Part shown: positions 9,111-21,600 of the stretch, one piece after another | How the letters are laid out: each line of letters opens with the position of its first letter | How positions within the stretch are numbered: position 1 is the first letter of the stretch | NCBI GenBank assembly: GCA_011526015.1 | Contig: WYBG01000509.1 | Coordinates: forward strand, 1 to 40,753 | From: Deltaproteobacteria bacterium | Lineage (GTDB): Bacteria; Calditrichota; Calditrichia; RBG-13-44-9; J075 | Reading direction: 5' to 3' | DNA length: 40,753 nucleotides | The notes under the pieces: generated by a model | Seen by the model: only the letters and a program-made list of their open reading frames with translations | The model's database searches: none | Told to the model about the DNA's origin: nothing | Position numbers and translations under genes: made by a program

Positions 9111-9629
9111 ATGTGTAATAAAAATCCTGAAATGAAAATTTCAGCGGGAGTACTATCCGCGCTTCTGGCGGCGTGGCTGATCCTGGTATTTTCCCCGGCG
9201 GCTGCAGCGCAGGATAATTCCTCCCCCGGCCAGGCCGGCGCTTCCCGGGAGATTACCATCGAAGTCGCGGGGAATGAATTGGCCGCCCCGCTAAATTTCC
9301 TGGTGTTAGGCGACTCCGGCAAGGTTGGCCTGGCGCTGGTGCGGATCAGCCTTGACGGCCGCCAGCTATGGGCCCGGCGCAGCGGCGCGGCGGTGGAAAT
9401 TCCCGGAACGGTGCACTGGTTCGACGATGAAGCCTCCGGCTGGCTGAGCATTGACCTGGCCGGAGTGCGGCAGCAATTACAAGCGCAGTCCATCCTGACC
9501 GTGGTGGTAACGCCGCTGCAATCCGAAGTTGCACCGTCGCAGGTTACCGTGTACCAGGCCGGCGAACGCCCGCCCGGCCCGGAAGCCCGCCTGCAAAAAA
9601 TCAAAGACCTGACCATCGAACTTAATTAG
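9111..9629 (+). CDS. small secreted protein of unknown function, first gene of the giant-protein locus
   Basis: This is a 172-residue protein with a signal peptide (hydrophobic core SAGVLSALLAAWLILVFSP, predicted cut after A-A-A-A near residue 33). The mature part is about 140 residues and β-rich: EITIEVAGNELAAPLNFLVL, GLALVRISLDGRQLW, V-H-W-F-D-D-E-A-S-G-W-L-S-I-D-L. This could be one immunoglobulin-like or dockerin/cohesin-like sandwich, but I do not recognise a family. I chose the ATG at 9111 because CAGGA lies eight bases before it and the signal peptide follows; the longer frame from 8994 adds an unlikely N-terminus. It ends 12 bases before the giant repeat protein, so the two are probably co-transcribed. 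Confidence 0.65.
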   Translation: MCNKNPEMKISAGVLSALLAAWLILVFSPAAAAQDNSSPGQAGASREITIEVAGNELAAPLNFLVLGDSGKVGLALVRISLDGRQLWARRSGAAVEIPGTVHWFDDEASGWLSIDLAGVRQQLQAQSILTVVVTPLQSEVAPSQVTVYQAGERPPGPEARLQKIKDLTIELN

Positions 9630-9641
9630 TGGGGTAGCTCT

Positions 9642-12600
9642 ATGAAATTGGTTGGGAGACTGCTGACTGCATTATCCGCAATCCTGATCATAACGCCGGG
9701 GGCTTTGTTTGCTCAAATTTCTCCCGCCGGTATGGGAAGGGCAAGCGATCCGAATATTGAATTCCATTGGGTGGAAATATCCGACGGAACCGTTATCGGG
9801 ACCACCACCGATGACGATACCTTCTATACCGTAAATCTCCCCTCGGGATTTTCATTTATTTATTACGACCGGTCCTTCGATGCCGTTTACGTCAGCAGCA
9901 ACGGATATTTGACGTTTCGGAATTACGGGGCCAGCGATCCCTATTTTACGAATGACAATTTGTCCGGCGGCAGCGCTCCGGACTCTATGATTGCGGTATT
10001 CTGGGATGATTTGATCCTGAGTGAGAACACTGCCCGGGTGTATCAGAAGGTGATCGGCGCCGCCCCTTACCGGGCATTGGTCATCGAATATAAAGACGTG
10101 TCCCTGAAAGCGGGCAGTTCTCCCCTCACTTTCCAGGTGATTCTGTACGAGACCACCAATCTCATCAAACTGCAATACTTGAGCCTGGGAACCGGCAGCA
10201 ATGGAGAATTGGGCGGCAGCGCCACCGTGGGAGTTAAATTCGGGCTGGATTTCAACACTTATTCTTTTAATAACCCCAGTTTGGCCAATGGGCGGGCAAT
10301 CCTCTTTTTCCCCTCCGCCAATATCAGCGCCATAGCGAATTTGCAGCCGAGCCAGGTGGCCGTGGGAACAAACGGGCAGAAATTCCGCTTTACCCTCAAT
10401 AATATTACCACTGCCGCAACCATTTTGCAGCAGATGGGTAAAGCGGATGTGCTGCGAATCTACAACCCGCTTTCCAACCCGGTTACGGTGGTCGATTCCA
10501 TTGCGGTGGACGGAACGGACTTTTTCTTCATCCAGCGCGCCACCCCGCCGTCGGCCGCGGAATACACCGCTCTGCCCACTATTGCCACCTGGTTTTACAA
10601 TTCCGGCAACGATAGTTTGTACATCCAACTGCCGCCTTATTCTGTCAAGACCAACATTTCGATCAGCTTTCGCATCAACGTGCCTAACCAGTCCCTGGGA
10701 GCTTATAGCTTTGAATCCCGCCTGTATCCCCGGCTGCGGTTTTCCACCGCGGCGCAAAACATTCCCGCGGTTACCTTAACCGCCGGGCCGATCACGCACT
10801 ACACGATTGCACCGCAAACCGCGACCATCACCGCCGGGGTACCGATCCCGTTTACCGTAACGGCGTTGGACGGCTTCAACAACCCGGTGGCGAACAGCGA
10901 CAGCGCCGATATCGAAATATTCGGGAGCGCCAGCGCGACATACCCGCCCCGGGGATTTTTCAATAACAATAGTTTTTTCAATTTCGTGGTGACGGAAACC
11001 GTTGCCGGCGCCTTTACGGCGCGGGCGACCAACGTTAATGACAGCACCCTCACCGCCCAGACCGGTATCATTACCGTTAACGCCGGACTTCCCACCATGT
11101 TGAGCAAAGTCAGCGGAGATACCACCGGGATTGCCGCGGGCGCCAACCGGCTGCTGCGGGCGCGGGTAACCGACCCCCAATCCAACCCGGTCAGCGGGGC
11201 ATCGATCCGCTTTGACGTGGTGAGCGGGGGGGGAAATTTCTCGGGGTTGAGCAGCCAGACGGTGGTATCCGATGGTGAAGGAATCGCCCAGGCGCTGTTT
11301 ACCACCGGCCCGGCTGCCGGGTTGCACCGGGCGAACGCCACCCTGGTTGGCAGTCCCGGGGTGCTCGTGCAGTTCGACGTCACCACGGTACCGGGACCGC
11401 TCAGTTATTTCACGGTCATTCCCGCAACCTTCGATACCACTGCCGGGAGCGATATTCCCGTTACCGTGCGGGGTTTCGATACCAACGACAACCTGGTGAG
11501 CAACGATAACAGCACCGTGGCGGAATTTTTTAGCGATAATCCGGACGTCTCCGTCTCTCCCCTGAGCGCCACCCTCAGCGCCGGGTTGGCCGGCTTTACC
11601 GCCAACAGCGATAAGATCGGCGTTTTCCGGCTCACTGCGCGCAGCCAGGCCAATCCGCTCAAAAACGGGGTTAGCGACCCGGTAACCATCCGGGCGGCGG
11701 CGCCGGATTCGCTCCTCAAATTTGCCGGGGACGGGCAGACCGCGCCGGTAAATTCCCTGCTTCCCCTGCCCATCGAAGTGCGGGTGCTGGATCAATTCCA
11801 AAACCCGGTGGAGGGCGTCACGGTTACTTTTGTGCCCCTCAGTGGGGGCAGCGTGAGCAATCCTACGGATGTAACCGACGCCTCTGGCATTGCCAGCGCC
11901 GGCTGGACCGTGCACAATACCGCCACCCCGGATACCCTGGCGGCCACCATCGTCGGCCAGCCGACCAACCCGGATACGGTTTTCTTTACCGCCACGGTCA
12001 TTCCCGGCGCGGCGCAGAACCTTACCCGGGAGCAGCCGGCCGATACCACCGGGCTGGTGGACAGCCTCCTGACGCAGAGCCTCAGCGTGGTGGTTACAGA
12101 TACGTTTGGCAATCCGCTGCCCAATTTTCCGATCAGTTTCGCCATCGTGCAAAAGCCCTCCGGCGCAGCGAATGAATTTCTTACCGTTAACAACGGCTCC
12201 ACCAACGCCCAGGGGCGGGTACAAACTCAAATTCACTTCGGAACGAAGGTGGGGACTTACGTGGTTCGCGCGTTTTCCGCCTCCACCAATCCCAATTTGG
12301 TGGATTTTATCACCTTTGCGACGCACCGGGCGCCGGATCGCATCCTGCTTGTTGCGGGAAACAGCCAGACCGGCATCGCGGGTCAGGCGCTTAGCGATTC
12401 GGTGCGTTTCCAGTTGGTGGATATTTACGACAACCCGATTGCGGATTCCACCCTCAGCTTCATCCCGCAGCCGCAGAACGGCTCGGTAAACCCGCTCTCC
12501 CGGCTGACCAATGCTTCCGGGCAGGCGGCCACCGCCTGGACCCTCGGCCCGCCCGCGGGAACCCAGAAAATGGTTGCCACATTGTCCTCTCCGGTGCTGG

Positions 12601-15600
12601 CCAGCGATACCGTCTATGCCACTGCCCAGGCAGCAGGAGGGGCATCCCTGGAGTTGGTTTCTATGCGGCAAATCCCTCGCGATTCCATTGCCGCGGTGCA
12701 AGGAGAGAATATTACCGTGATCCTGCGGGCGCTCGACGCCTTCGGAAACCCGGCTTCCGGGGCCCTGGTGAATTACGCAGCCCTGCCGGGATTCAATAAC
12801 ACCCAGTTCGAGTTCAGCCAGGTAACCACCGACGCCCAGGGCCGGGCCATCAACGTGCTCACCACCGACACGGAAAATGATTCCACTTTCTTCCGCGCCT
12901 TCATCGCCGGGGTGGATACCCTGGACCTGCACATTTTCCACCTCCGCTACGCCGGGAACTTGAGCCCCGTGGCGGTGTCGCCGGGCGCTTCGGCGGCATT
13001 CAGCTTAGATTTGGAAAACCTCTCCCCCAACCCGGTGGATTTGAACGCCGGGGCAACCCGCTTTTCCTTCAGCGACGGCAGCGCCCTTTTCTCTGCCCTG
13101 CTGGACAACCCGCTCACTTTGCAGCCGGGGATTACCACGGTAACCTTCATTCCCGGTATCGTTGATACCAATTTTGCCAACGTCAGCTACGCCCCGGAAG
13201 TATTCCTGCGCGGCAGCGGCGAGAACGCCCTGTTGGGCGGCAATATCGTGCTTCCCAACAATTCACTTTCGATCTTCACCCTCAAGGTCGCCCGGGTGCT
13301 GGGCTCCAAAACCCAGGCCACCCTGGGAGATACCCTCACCCTCACCGTGCGGGTCAATAAATTCGGGCCGGTAACGGTGAACGTGGACAGCGTATTCCTG
13401 AACTTTGCCGGGGGAACCACCATCCCGCAGTCCAATATCGTACCTTCCCCGGGCAATCCCACGGTGCTGCCGCCCAATATCAATACCCATGATTTTGAAT
13501 TTGTGGCGACTATTCCCGGAACCGCCTCGGGTTCTTACACGGTCTCGGGGAACTTCCAGGGAAGCACCCTCTCCGGTAACCCCGTGAACGCCAGCTCGGA
13601 TACCAATTTCGTCTTTTCCGTGGGAAGCAGCGCCAATCTTTCGGCGCAATCGCTAACGCCGGATACCCTTACCACCGCGGAGCCGGCCACCTTTACCGCC
13701 AGCCTGGCCAACAACGGCAATTTTGCGGTATTACTGGATCCCGATTTCTCCTACCTGGCCTTCGGAGCCGATACGGTGTTCCTGCGCCAGAGCTACTCCG
13801 TTCCAGCGGGCGGGGTCATAAACCCGGTGGAAGTGGAATTCCGGGCCAATTCGATTCTTTCCCCCGCCCAGGCCTCCCCTTACCCGGTAAATATGCGCCT
13901 GTTCGGGGTGGAAAACGGGATTACCTTCGATACCACCCTGACGGCGACGGATTCTGTTTTAGTGCAGAACCCGCCCGAGGTGGTGGTCGCCAGCATCGTT
14001 GCCCTGGAGGATACCGCGGCGCAGAACCAGGATTCCCTGCGCGCCCTGGTGCGCCTTACCAACAGCGGCGCCCTGAACGCCCCGGCGCGGTTCGCGCTGC
14101 CCCAGGGAATGACCCTTTCGACCTCGGTACTCAATAATATTCCCCCGAACAGCAGTTCCACCTTCACCCTGGCCGCGGGCGATACCACCCCGCCGGTGGA
14201 GTTCATCTTTTCCCTGGGCCCCAACTATCCCACCGGGGTGGAGCGGATTAAGGTGAGTTACAGCTACACCGACGCCAACTCCGGGAGAATTTTCACTCTC
14301 GCCCCGGCGGATTCCGCTACCTTTGTGGTGCTCAGCCGCGCCCGGCTCTCTCTCCAGGCTCATTCCCTGAGCCCGGATACAGTCAGCCCCGGCCAGCCGG
14401 GAGTGGAATTCCGCTTTACGGTGCGCAACGACGGCCAGTCTCCCGCAAAGATTGACAACGGCGACGTCGCGGTTCTGTTCAATAATCCTCACGCCGTTAC
14501 TTTAACCTCTCCCGCGCTCCTGCCGGTGGTTTTAGCGGGCGATTCAACCCGGGAATTCATTTATAACATCGACGTCAGCCCCAATTCCGCCATCGGCAGC
14601 GATTTTCTGGATTTGAGCGTCAGCCACAGCGACACCTTCTCCGCAAAGCGTTACACCGACGTCGCTATTGAGAACCTCGATACTTTGCAGATTGCCGAGG
14701 GGGTAACCGCGGCGCAGGTGCAAATCCAATCCGTGCAGGTAACGCCCGGCAACGCCAACCAGGGCCAGATCGGCTTGCAGGCGGCGGCGCGGATCAAAAA
14801 CTTGTCCAATATTGCGGTGCGGGTCGATACCGTCGCTTTGATTCCCTCCCGCCCGGGAATTGGCGCTGCGCTCATAACGCCCTTGCCGGTGCAAATCGCA
14901 CCCGGTAATACCGCGAATTTCCAGTTCGGCCTGGCCGTTGCTGATACCATGCCGGCCGGAGCGGTTACTATTGACGCGAGTTACCAGGCCACCGACCTCC
15001 TCTTCGGGGTAATGATTTCAGATACCGGGGCGGTGGCTCCCGGAACCCTGAACATTCTGAAACCGGCCAATTTCAGCTTCAGCGCCGTCACTCTGGCACC
15101 GGATACCGCCAGCCAGGGGCAGGGCGGCATCCTGGCCAGTACCCTGGTCACGAACGGCGATGACAGCACCTCTTCCGCGCGGGTGACCGGCCTGCAGGCG
15201 CTCTTCAGCGTGGGCGGGGATACGGTTACCGGGGCGCTGGTCAACCCCACGGTGCTGCCGGTAGTGCCGGGCGGTGAATCCGTGCCGGTACAATTCAGTT
15301 TGAACGTCTCCGATAGCGCCGCTCCCGGCCCGGTGGACGTGCGCATTGCCGCCGCGGGGCTGGATTTGACCGATTCTACCGCGTTTGCGGATACGTCCTT
15401 AGCGGGAACCCTGACCATCCGCCCGCGCGGCAACCTGGCGATTACCGCCCTGGTGATTCCCCCGGATTCGGCTTTCCTGGGCCAGAACGGGGTGCCGGCG
15501 AGCATCACGGTGCAGAATAACGGGGCCGGCGCCGCGCAGCTCAATACCGTCAACCTGGTGCTGCACAATGCCCCCAATTTCCCGGTCGGTTTGCAAACCC

Positions 15601-18600
15601 TTACCCTCCCGGTGATTTTGAACCCCGGCCAGCAGACCCAGGTGAATTACCGTATCGACGTCCCGCCCAACATTTTCCTGCCCAACGGGGACAGTACCAT
15701 CTACGCCGGGGCGACCGCGCAGGGGGTGGAAGTCAGCTCCGGGAAGCCGGTTTCTGCGTCGAGCGATTCCCTGGACAGCTTTGTGATTGCCGCGCAGCCG
15801 GATATCCGCTTCGACGCTTTGCTCTCCTCCCCGGCGTTCGATATCGGCGATACCGCCAATTTCAAACTCCAGGTTACCAACCTCGGCGGCGTCGCCCTGC
15901 GCTTGACCGCCGCCGCCTTCTTGCGGGTTGAGAAAGCGAACGATCCCAACAACTTTTCCACCCAGGCCATTGTGCCCGACTCATCCGATATGAACATTCT
16001 GCCCGGGGAAACCAGCGTGCTGGCGTTCGAGAACCTGGTGATGACCGAAGCGGGCGATTTCCGCCTGCTCCTGGGGATCCGGGGCAATTTTTTCCAGCCC
16101 CCCAACCAGCTTGCTTTTTCACAGGACGTCAATACCCAGGCGTTTATCAATATCGGGGGAGACGTTTCCATCATCCTGGTACGGGTAACCCCCTTTGAAA
16201 CCACCGCGGGAGATACCGGGGTGGTGGTGGACGCGCTGGTGAAAAACAATACCGCCCCGGTTACGATTGATCCCGGGGTGTTGGAATTCGTCTATACCGA
16301 CGTGCCCCAGGCGCTGCCCATCGTGCCCACCCGGCTCGATACCCTTACCCAGGTGGGCACTACCCCCGCCGCGGACACCTTGCGCTGGAAATTCACCGTT
16401 CCGCCCAGCGCCCGCGCCGGGGAGGTGGCAGTAACGGTTCGCCTGACCTTCGGCAACGGCTCCTTAGGACCGATTTCCCGAACCGGTTTCTTCAACATCA
16501 GCAGCGGCGCTAAAATTGAGTATGTTTTCGGCAGTCTTATGCCCGATTCCGTGGTGAACGGGCAGTTGGTAGCTTTCCGGGCCAGCTTCATCAACACCGG
16601 CAGCGCCAATTTCTTCGTGCGGGCGGATAGTTCTTACCTGCAATTCAGCGATCCCCAGCACCTCTATCGCGCCCCGGTAAACGGCAACTTCGTGATCAGC
16701 GGAACCCCCTTTCAGCAAGCCCCGGATACCAGCGAGGTCGCTTTCCAGGCCGATTCCATCAGCGCCGATTTCCTGGCCGGCCTCTACGACGTCGCTTTCC
16801 ATGTTTTCGGCGACCTGCCTAACCAGGATACTTTGACCGCGCTGGATAGCACGTTTACCGGCCAGCTCACCGTGCTGCCGGAAGCGATGGTGACGGTGGA
16901 CTCCGTTTCTGTGGTTCCGGACGCGGTGATCGCCGGGCAGGAAAACGTGCAAATCCGCTATTTCCTGCGCAATTCCGGGCAATCGGCAGCGAACCTCAAC
17001 GCCGCTATCGATGTTTTCAGCGACAGCCTGGGCAACGACATCAGCGCGCTCTGGAGCCTGCAAACCCAGTCGCAGAACTTCCCGTTTATCCTGCCGCCCT
17101 CCGGCGCGGCCGTGCTCACCCGCAACTTCATCGTTTCCGGGGTACATCCCCCGGGGCTGGTGCGGGCGTGTTTGAACGTAAATTACAACGACGTGCGCAA
17201 ACCCGGGGTAATCCTCCTGGCTGCCGATTCCACGGTATATGATTCGGTGCGGGTGATCATTCCTTCGGAATTGTTCGTGGACAGCCTGGCGCTGGTGAAC
17301 GTGCCCAACGCCGCCAACGGCACGGTTAATTTCAACCAATCCTATGAATTGAAGCTGGTGCTGCAAAACAGCGGTGAAGATTCCGTCACCAACGTGACCA
17401 TCCGTCTCTTCAACGACGCCAACCAGACCGTGGTGTTTACCCAGACCATCAGCGATACGGTGCTGGCTCCCGGGGCCAGCTTCCGCCGTGACTTCCCCTT
17501 TACCGCCGGGGGAGCCAGCCAGACCCTGCGCTACCGCATGGTCATTTTAGAAGCATTTTCGGTTACCTCCAACACCCCGGTGGCTATCGGGGAGCCCCTG
17601 GATAATCGCGAAGACGTAACCGTACAATCGCCTACCCAGTTGACCCTGGCGGCGCAGCTTCCCGGCGGGGACGTTTACTCCCAGGAGCAGCAATTTACAG
17701 TCAGTTTTGATATTGTCAGAAGCGGGCAAAGCCCCTTTGGCAACGGTTCGGTAAGGATTCAATGGCCGGCCGACTACACCTTGATCTCCCCCAACGCCCA
17801 ACTGCCCGTCGGGCCGGCGATTTTGAACGGCTCCTGGCAGGTACAGGCCTCCGCGGATACCACCGTGGGTTCTGCGGACACCATTATTGTATTTTATTCT
17901 GCCATCCCGCCGGACCTGAACACCGCTGCGCCGGTACTACTGGCCAACGACAGCCTGATTCTGCTGGTGCGGGTGGCGGAGAGCGGGAAGGTGGAAGTGG
18001 CGGATATCAGCATCATCGCCCCGCCGGGCGCGCTCGACTCCACGGTTTCGACCGGCCAGAACTTCCGCCTGAGCGCGACCATTTTGTATTCCGGGAATGT
18101 TTCACCAAACAACCGCACCGCCCGGATAATCCTGCCCCAGGGATTCTCCACCGACCCGGATTCCATCGAGCAAACCCTGCAAGGGGACCTGGTTACCGCG
18201 CAGTGGCCGGTTAGCGTGGCGGAGAATATTCTCCCCAATCTGGCAAAAGCAGTCCCCCGGGGGGCGCAAGAGCAGTTGCCAGGAGCAGATGCAGAAGCAG
18301 CCGGGGTGCAAAACTTCAGTTTTGCACCGGCAAGCGACGGGCGGCAAGGTGAGAAATTACGCTTAGGGGGAGCAGAGGGGGTTTTAGGTGAGACGTTTGA
18401 TCTGCAAGTTCGTGCCCGGGGCATAGACGGCGGCGATACCACCCGGCAATTTAGCGATACCGCGACCCAACAGGTTACCGTGGTAGAACGCGCCGAGCTG
18501 TTGATGCACGCCGCGGTGGTGGATCCGCCCGGGGCGACCCAGGGAACGGTGAGCACCTACCAGCCCTTCGACGTGCAAATCTGGGTGGAAAAGCAGGGCG

Positions 18601-21600
18601 AGGCGGCAGTGCTGCCGGATGATTCCAATTACGTGGCTATCAAAGTGCCCCAGGGATTCCGCATCGAGGGGCTGGCCGCAGGCGACAGCTTGCTGAATTA
18701 CGGCATCAAAACCGGGTTTGCGGAGGCGGATACCATCCGCATATTTGCCCCGGAAACCGTACCCCCGCAGCAGCCGCTGATTCTCGCCCGGCTGGATTCG
18801 ACTGCACGGGATGAGAATACCAACCAGCCCGCGCACGTCCGGCAGGCGCTGGCGTCCTTCAACCTGGCCGTGGAAACCCGCGCTTCCTTGCGCATCGACA
18901 GCCTGGGCGCGGGGCTGGACACCCTCACCCAGAATCAAGATTTCACCCTGCAAGGATTGATCAGCAATACCGGCGAAGCCGATATTCAGCCTAACAACAA
19001 CGTGACCGTGAAGCTGGCGTTCGACACCACCGCCTTCCGGCTGCTCAATCCCGCGGATTCCGTTAAAACCGTGCAGTTGGTGAACAAACAGGCGCTGATT
19101 TTCTGGCAAATGCGCAGTAAACCCGACGCCAGCGGCAGCGGGAATCCCTACCTGCTCAGGGCTTCCATCGACAGCACCCTCTCCTGGGATGAAAACGGTT
19201 TCCCGGGTATGGGCGTGCACCTGGAAAAAGGCAGCGACACCGACACCCTCACCATCGTTGACGTGGGAATTTTCGCCATCTCCGCCGCGTACCTGAACGC
19301 CCCCGGAACGGACAGCTTGACGGTTTCCACCCAGCAGCAAGTGCGGGTGACCGTGGAGCCGCAAATCAGCGGTAATTTCATCAACCGGGTGGCCACCCTC
19401 TACCTGCCGGACATTTTCACGCTGGATTCCCTAATTGCGCCCATTTCCGCCGCGGGAAACCCGGTGCAGTGGAACATCCAGGTTCCCGATTCCCTGACCA
19501 ATCTTTGGGAAGAGTTGAAAGTGAAAATTCGCGGGACTTCCCAGGTCAGCAGTACGGTGACGTTAGAAGATTCCGCGTTTCTCTATCTTTACGTTCAGAA
19601 GCGCGCCGCCCTGGCAGTTGATGGGCGGGTTGCCGGCGGCGCGGTGAACAACACCGTCAGCCAGGGACAATTCTTTGTGTATGAAGCAGTTGTCGCCAAC
19701 GTCGGCCAGGCCGGGGTTGCGGCGGCGCCCAAAGGGCAATTGACCCTCTCCCTGGGAGAGAAATTAGTGATCGACCCGGACAGCCTGGTAAAAGAATTTG
19801 ACCTGAATGCCCCGGTGCGCTGGACCATCCAGGCGTCGGAAAACGGCCAGGCGGCGGCGCTGCTGCGCCAGATTCACGGCGCGAAGCAGGAAAAAGCTCG
19901 CCTGATTGCCGCGGCGCAGCAGGCCGGCGCGGCGGAAGGGGAAGGAAGCGCCGGGAACCCGGGCCGGAGCGTTGCCAGCCGCGGGGCGGCGGTTTTCCGC
20001 GGAATCGAGAAATCCGCGGATCTGCGCCGGCTCGAAGACGAGCTTTCCGGCCTCTACCGCCTGTTGAACGCGCTGGTGGATACCTCGCTGGTGAAAGTAA
20101 CCATCACCGCGCGGCCCCCGGATGTTAATTCCGGGCTTCCCGCGGCCGTGGAGGTCGGCAGCGATTCTACGGCGATCTTCATCGCCGAGAAACCGGAGAT
20201 TACCATCATCCGCAATACCGCGCCGGCGGTCTGGTCCACCGAACAGGTGGGAATTCTGGAAGTGGAAGTGGACGCGCCGGAAAACGTGATCGAGCGCAGC
20301 GGGACTTTGCGGCTGCCGGAGGGATTTTCCTTCCTCAACCCCGCGGATTCGCTAAAAGCGTTCGGACAGAACGCCGTGGTGAACTGGGTGATTCAGGCCA
20401 ACCAGGGCATTCCCCAGCCCACCCTCCCGGGCATCCTCACCGTGATTGTGAGCGGGCGCGACGCCAATACGCCCCCGCCCAACGCCACCGTGGTGCGCGA
20501 TACCGTGGAGGTGCCGGTGAGCGTGCAGCGTAAAGCACTGCTGGATTTGGCCAGCCAGACCGTTTCCGTGCGGGTGTTGAAGGGCGAGCAGTTCGTGCTG
20601 CAAGCCTCGGTAAATAACGGCGGCGAGGCGGACGTGCAGGGAACCGGGCAGGTGAGATTGAACATCGGGGAGGTGGGATTCCAGTTTGCCGACGGGGAAA
20701 CCGCGGAAAAAGATTTTGTCATCGACAACCAGACCAACACCGCCAGCTTCCAATGGACCCTGCTGGCCCCGAATTTCGACGTGAATACCGTCTTTACCCT
20801 GGGCTTCACCCAGTTGCCGCTGGACGTCAACACCCAGAACCCGGCCAGCGTGGGGGTCAATACCCTGGTGTTCGACATCAACATGGTTTCCAGCCAGATC
20901 ACCATCAAGCCGCTGGACAGCGTGGTAGAGGTGGATAACAGCTACATCCAGGGAGAGCGGGAAATTGGGGTGCTGGGCGCGGCGTTTATCAATCCCAATA
21001 CCGTGGAAACAATTTTTATCAACAATTTTGACATTGCCGTGCTGGACGGGGAAACCGGAACCCCGGTCGCGGATATACACAACCTGATTTCCCGGGTCGA
21101 GGTGGTCAGTTATGATTTCTACCGCCGGCAATTAGGCAAGCCTGGCAGTCCCCCGGATCGTCTGGGCGAGCTGCCGATTACCGAGCAGACTGCTAACCCG
21201 GTGAAGATAAATTTCAGCCCCGTGGACACCCTCAATGCGGAAGAAAGCGACAGCCTGGTTATCCGTATCGATCTGGCCAACCAGCCTATCAGCCGGAATT
21301 TCAGAATTCAACTGAAGCAGGTTGACGCCTCCGGGGGGTTTGTGGGCAAGGTGAACGTGGTGGATTCCCTGGGCGCTCCCCTGGCGGCGATCCAGCTTCA
21401 ATCCCCGCGGGTAACGCTGCTTTCTTCGGACCCCAAAGAGATCTTCCATAATTACCCCAATCCCTTCGGAATGGAAACCCGGCTCCCCGGGGCGCCCCCC
21501 GGTGTCACCCGCTTTAATTTCCTGATGGAAAACAGCGGGGACGCGGAATTGCGCATTTTCACCCTTACCGGCCGGCTGGTCTGGAGCAGCGCGGTAAACG

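Noticed and set aside
10776-12941. 721-codon open frame on the - strand inside the giant gene, and similar long - strand frames at 18384-19364, 20352-21131, 30911-32029 and 36289-37548
   Set aside because: Each mirrors the codon bias of a well-supported + strand gene. Their translations are low-complexity and match no family.
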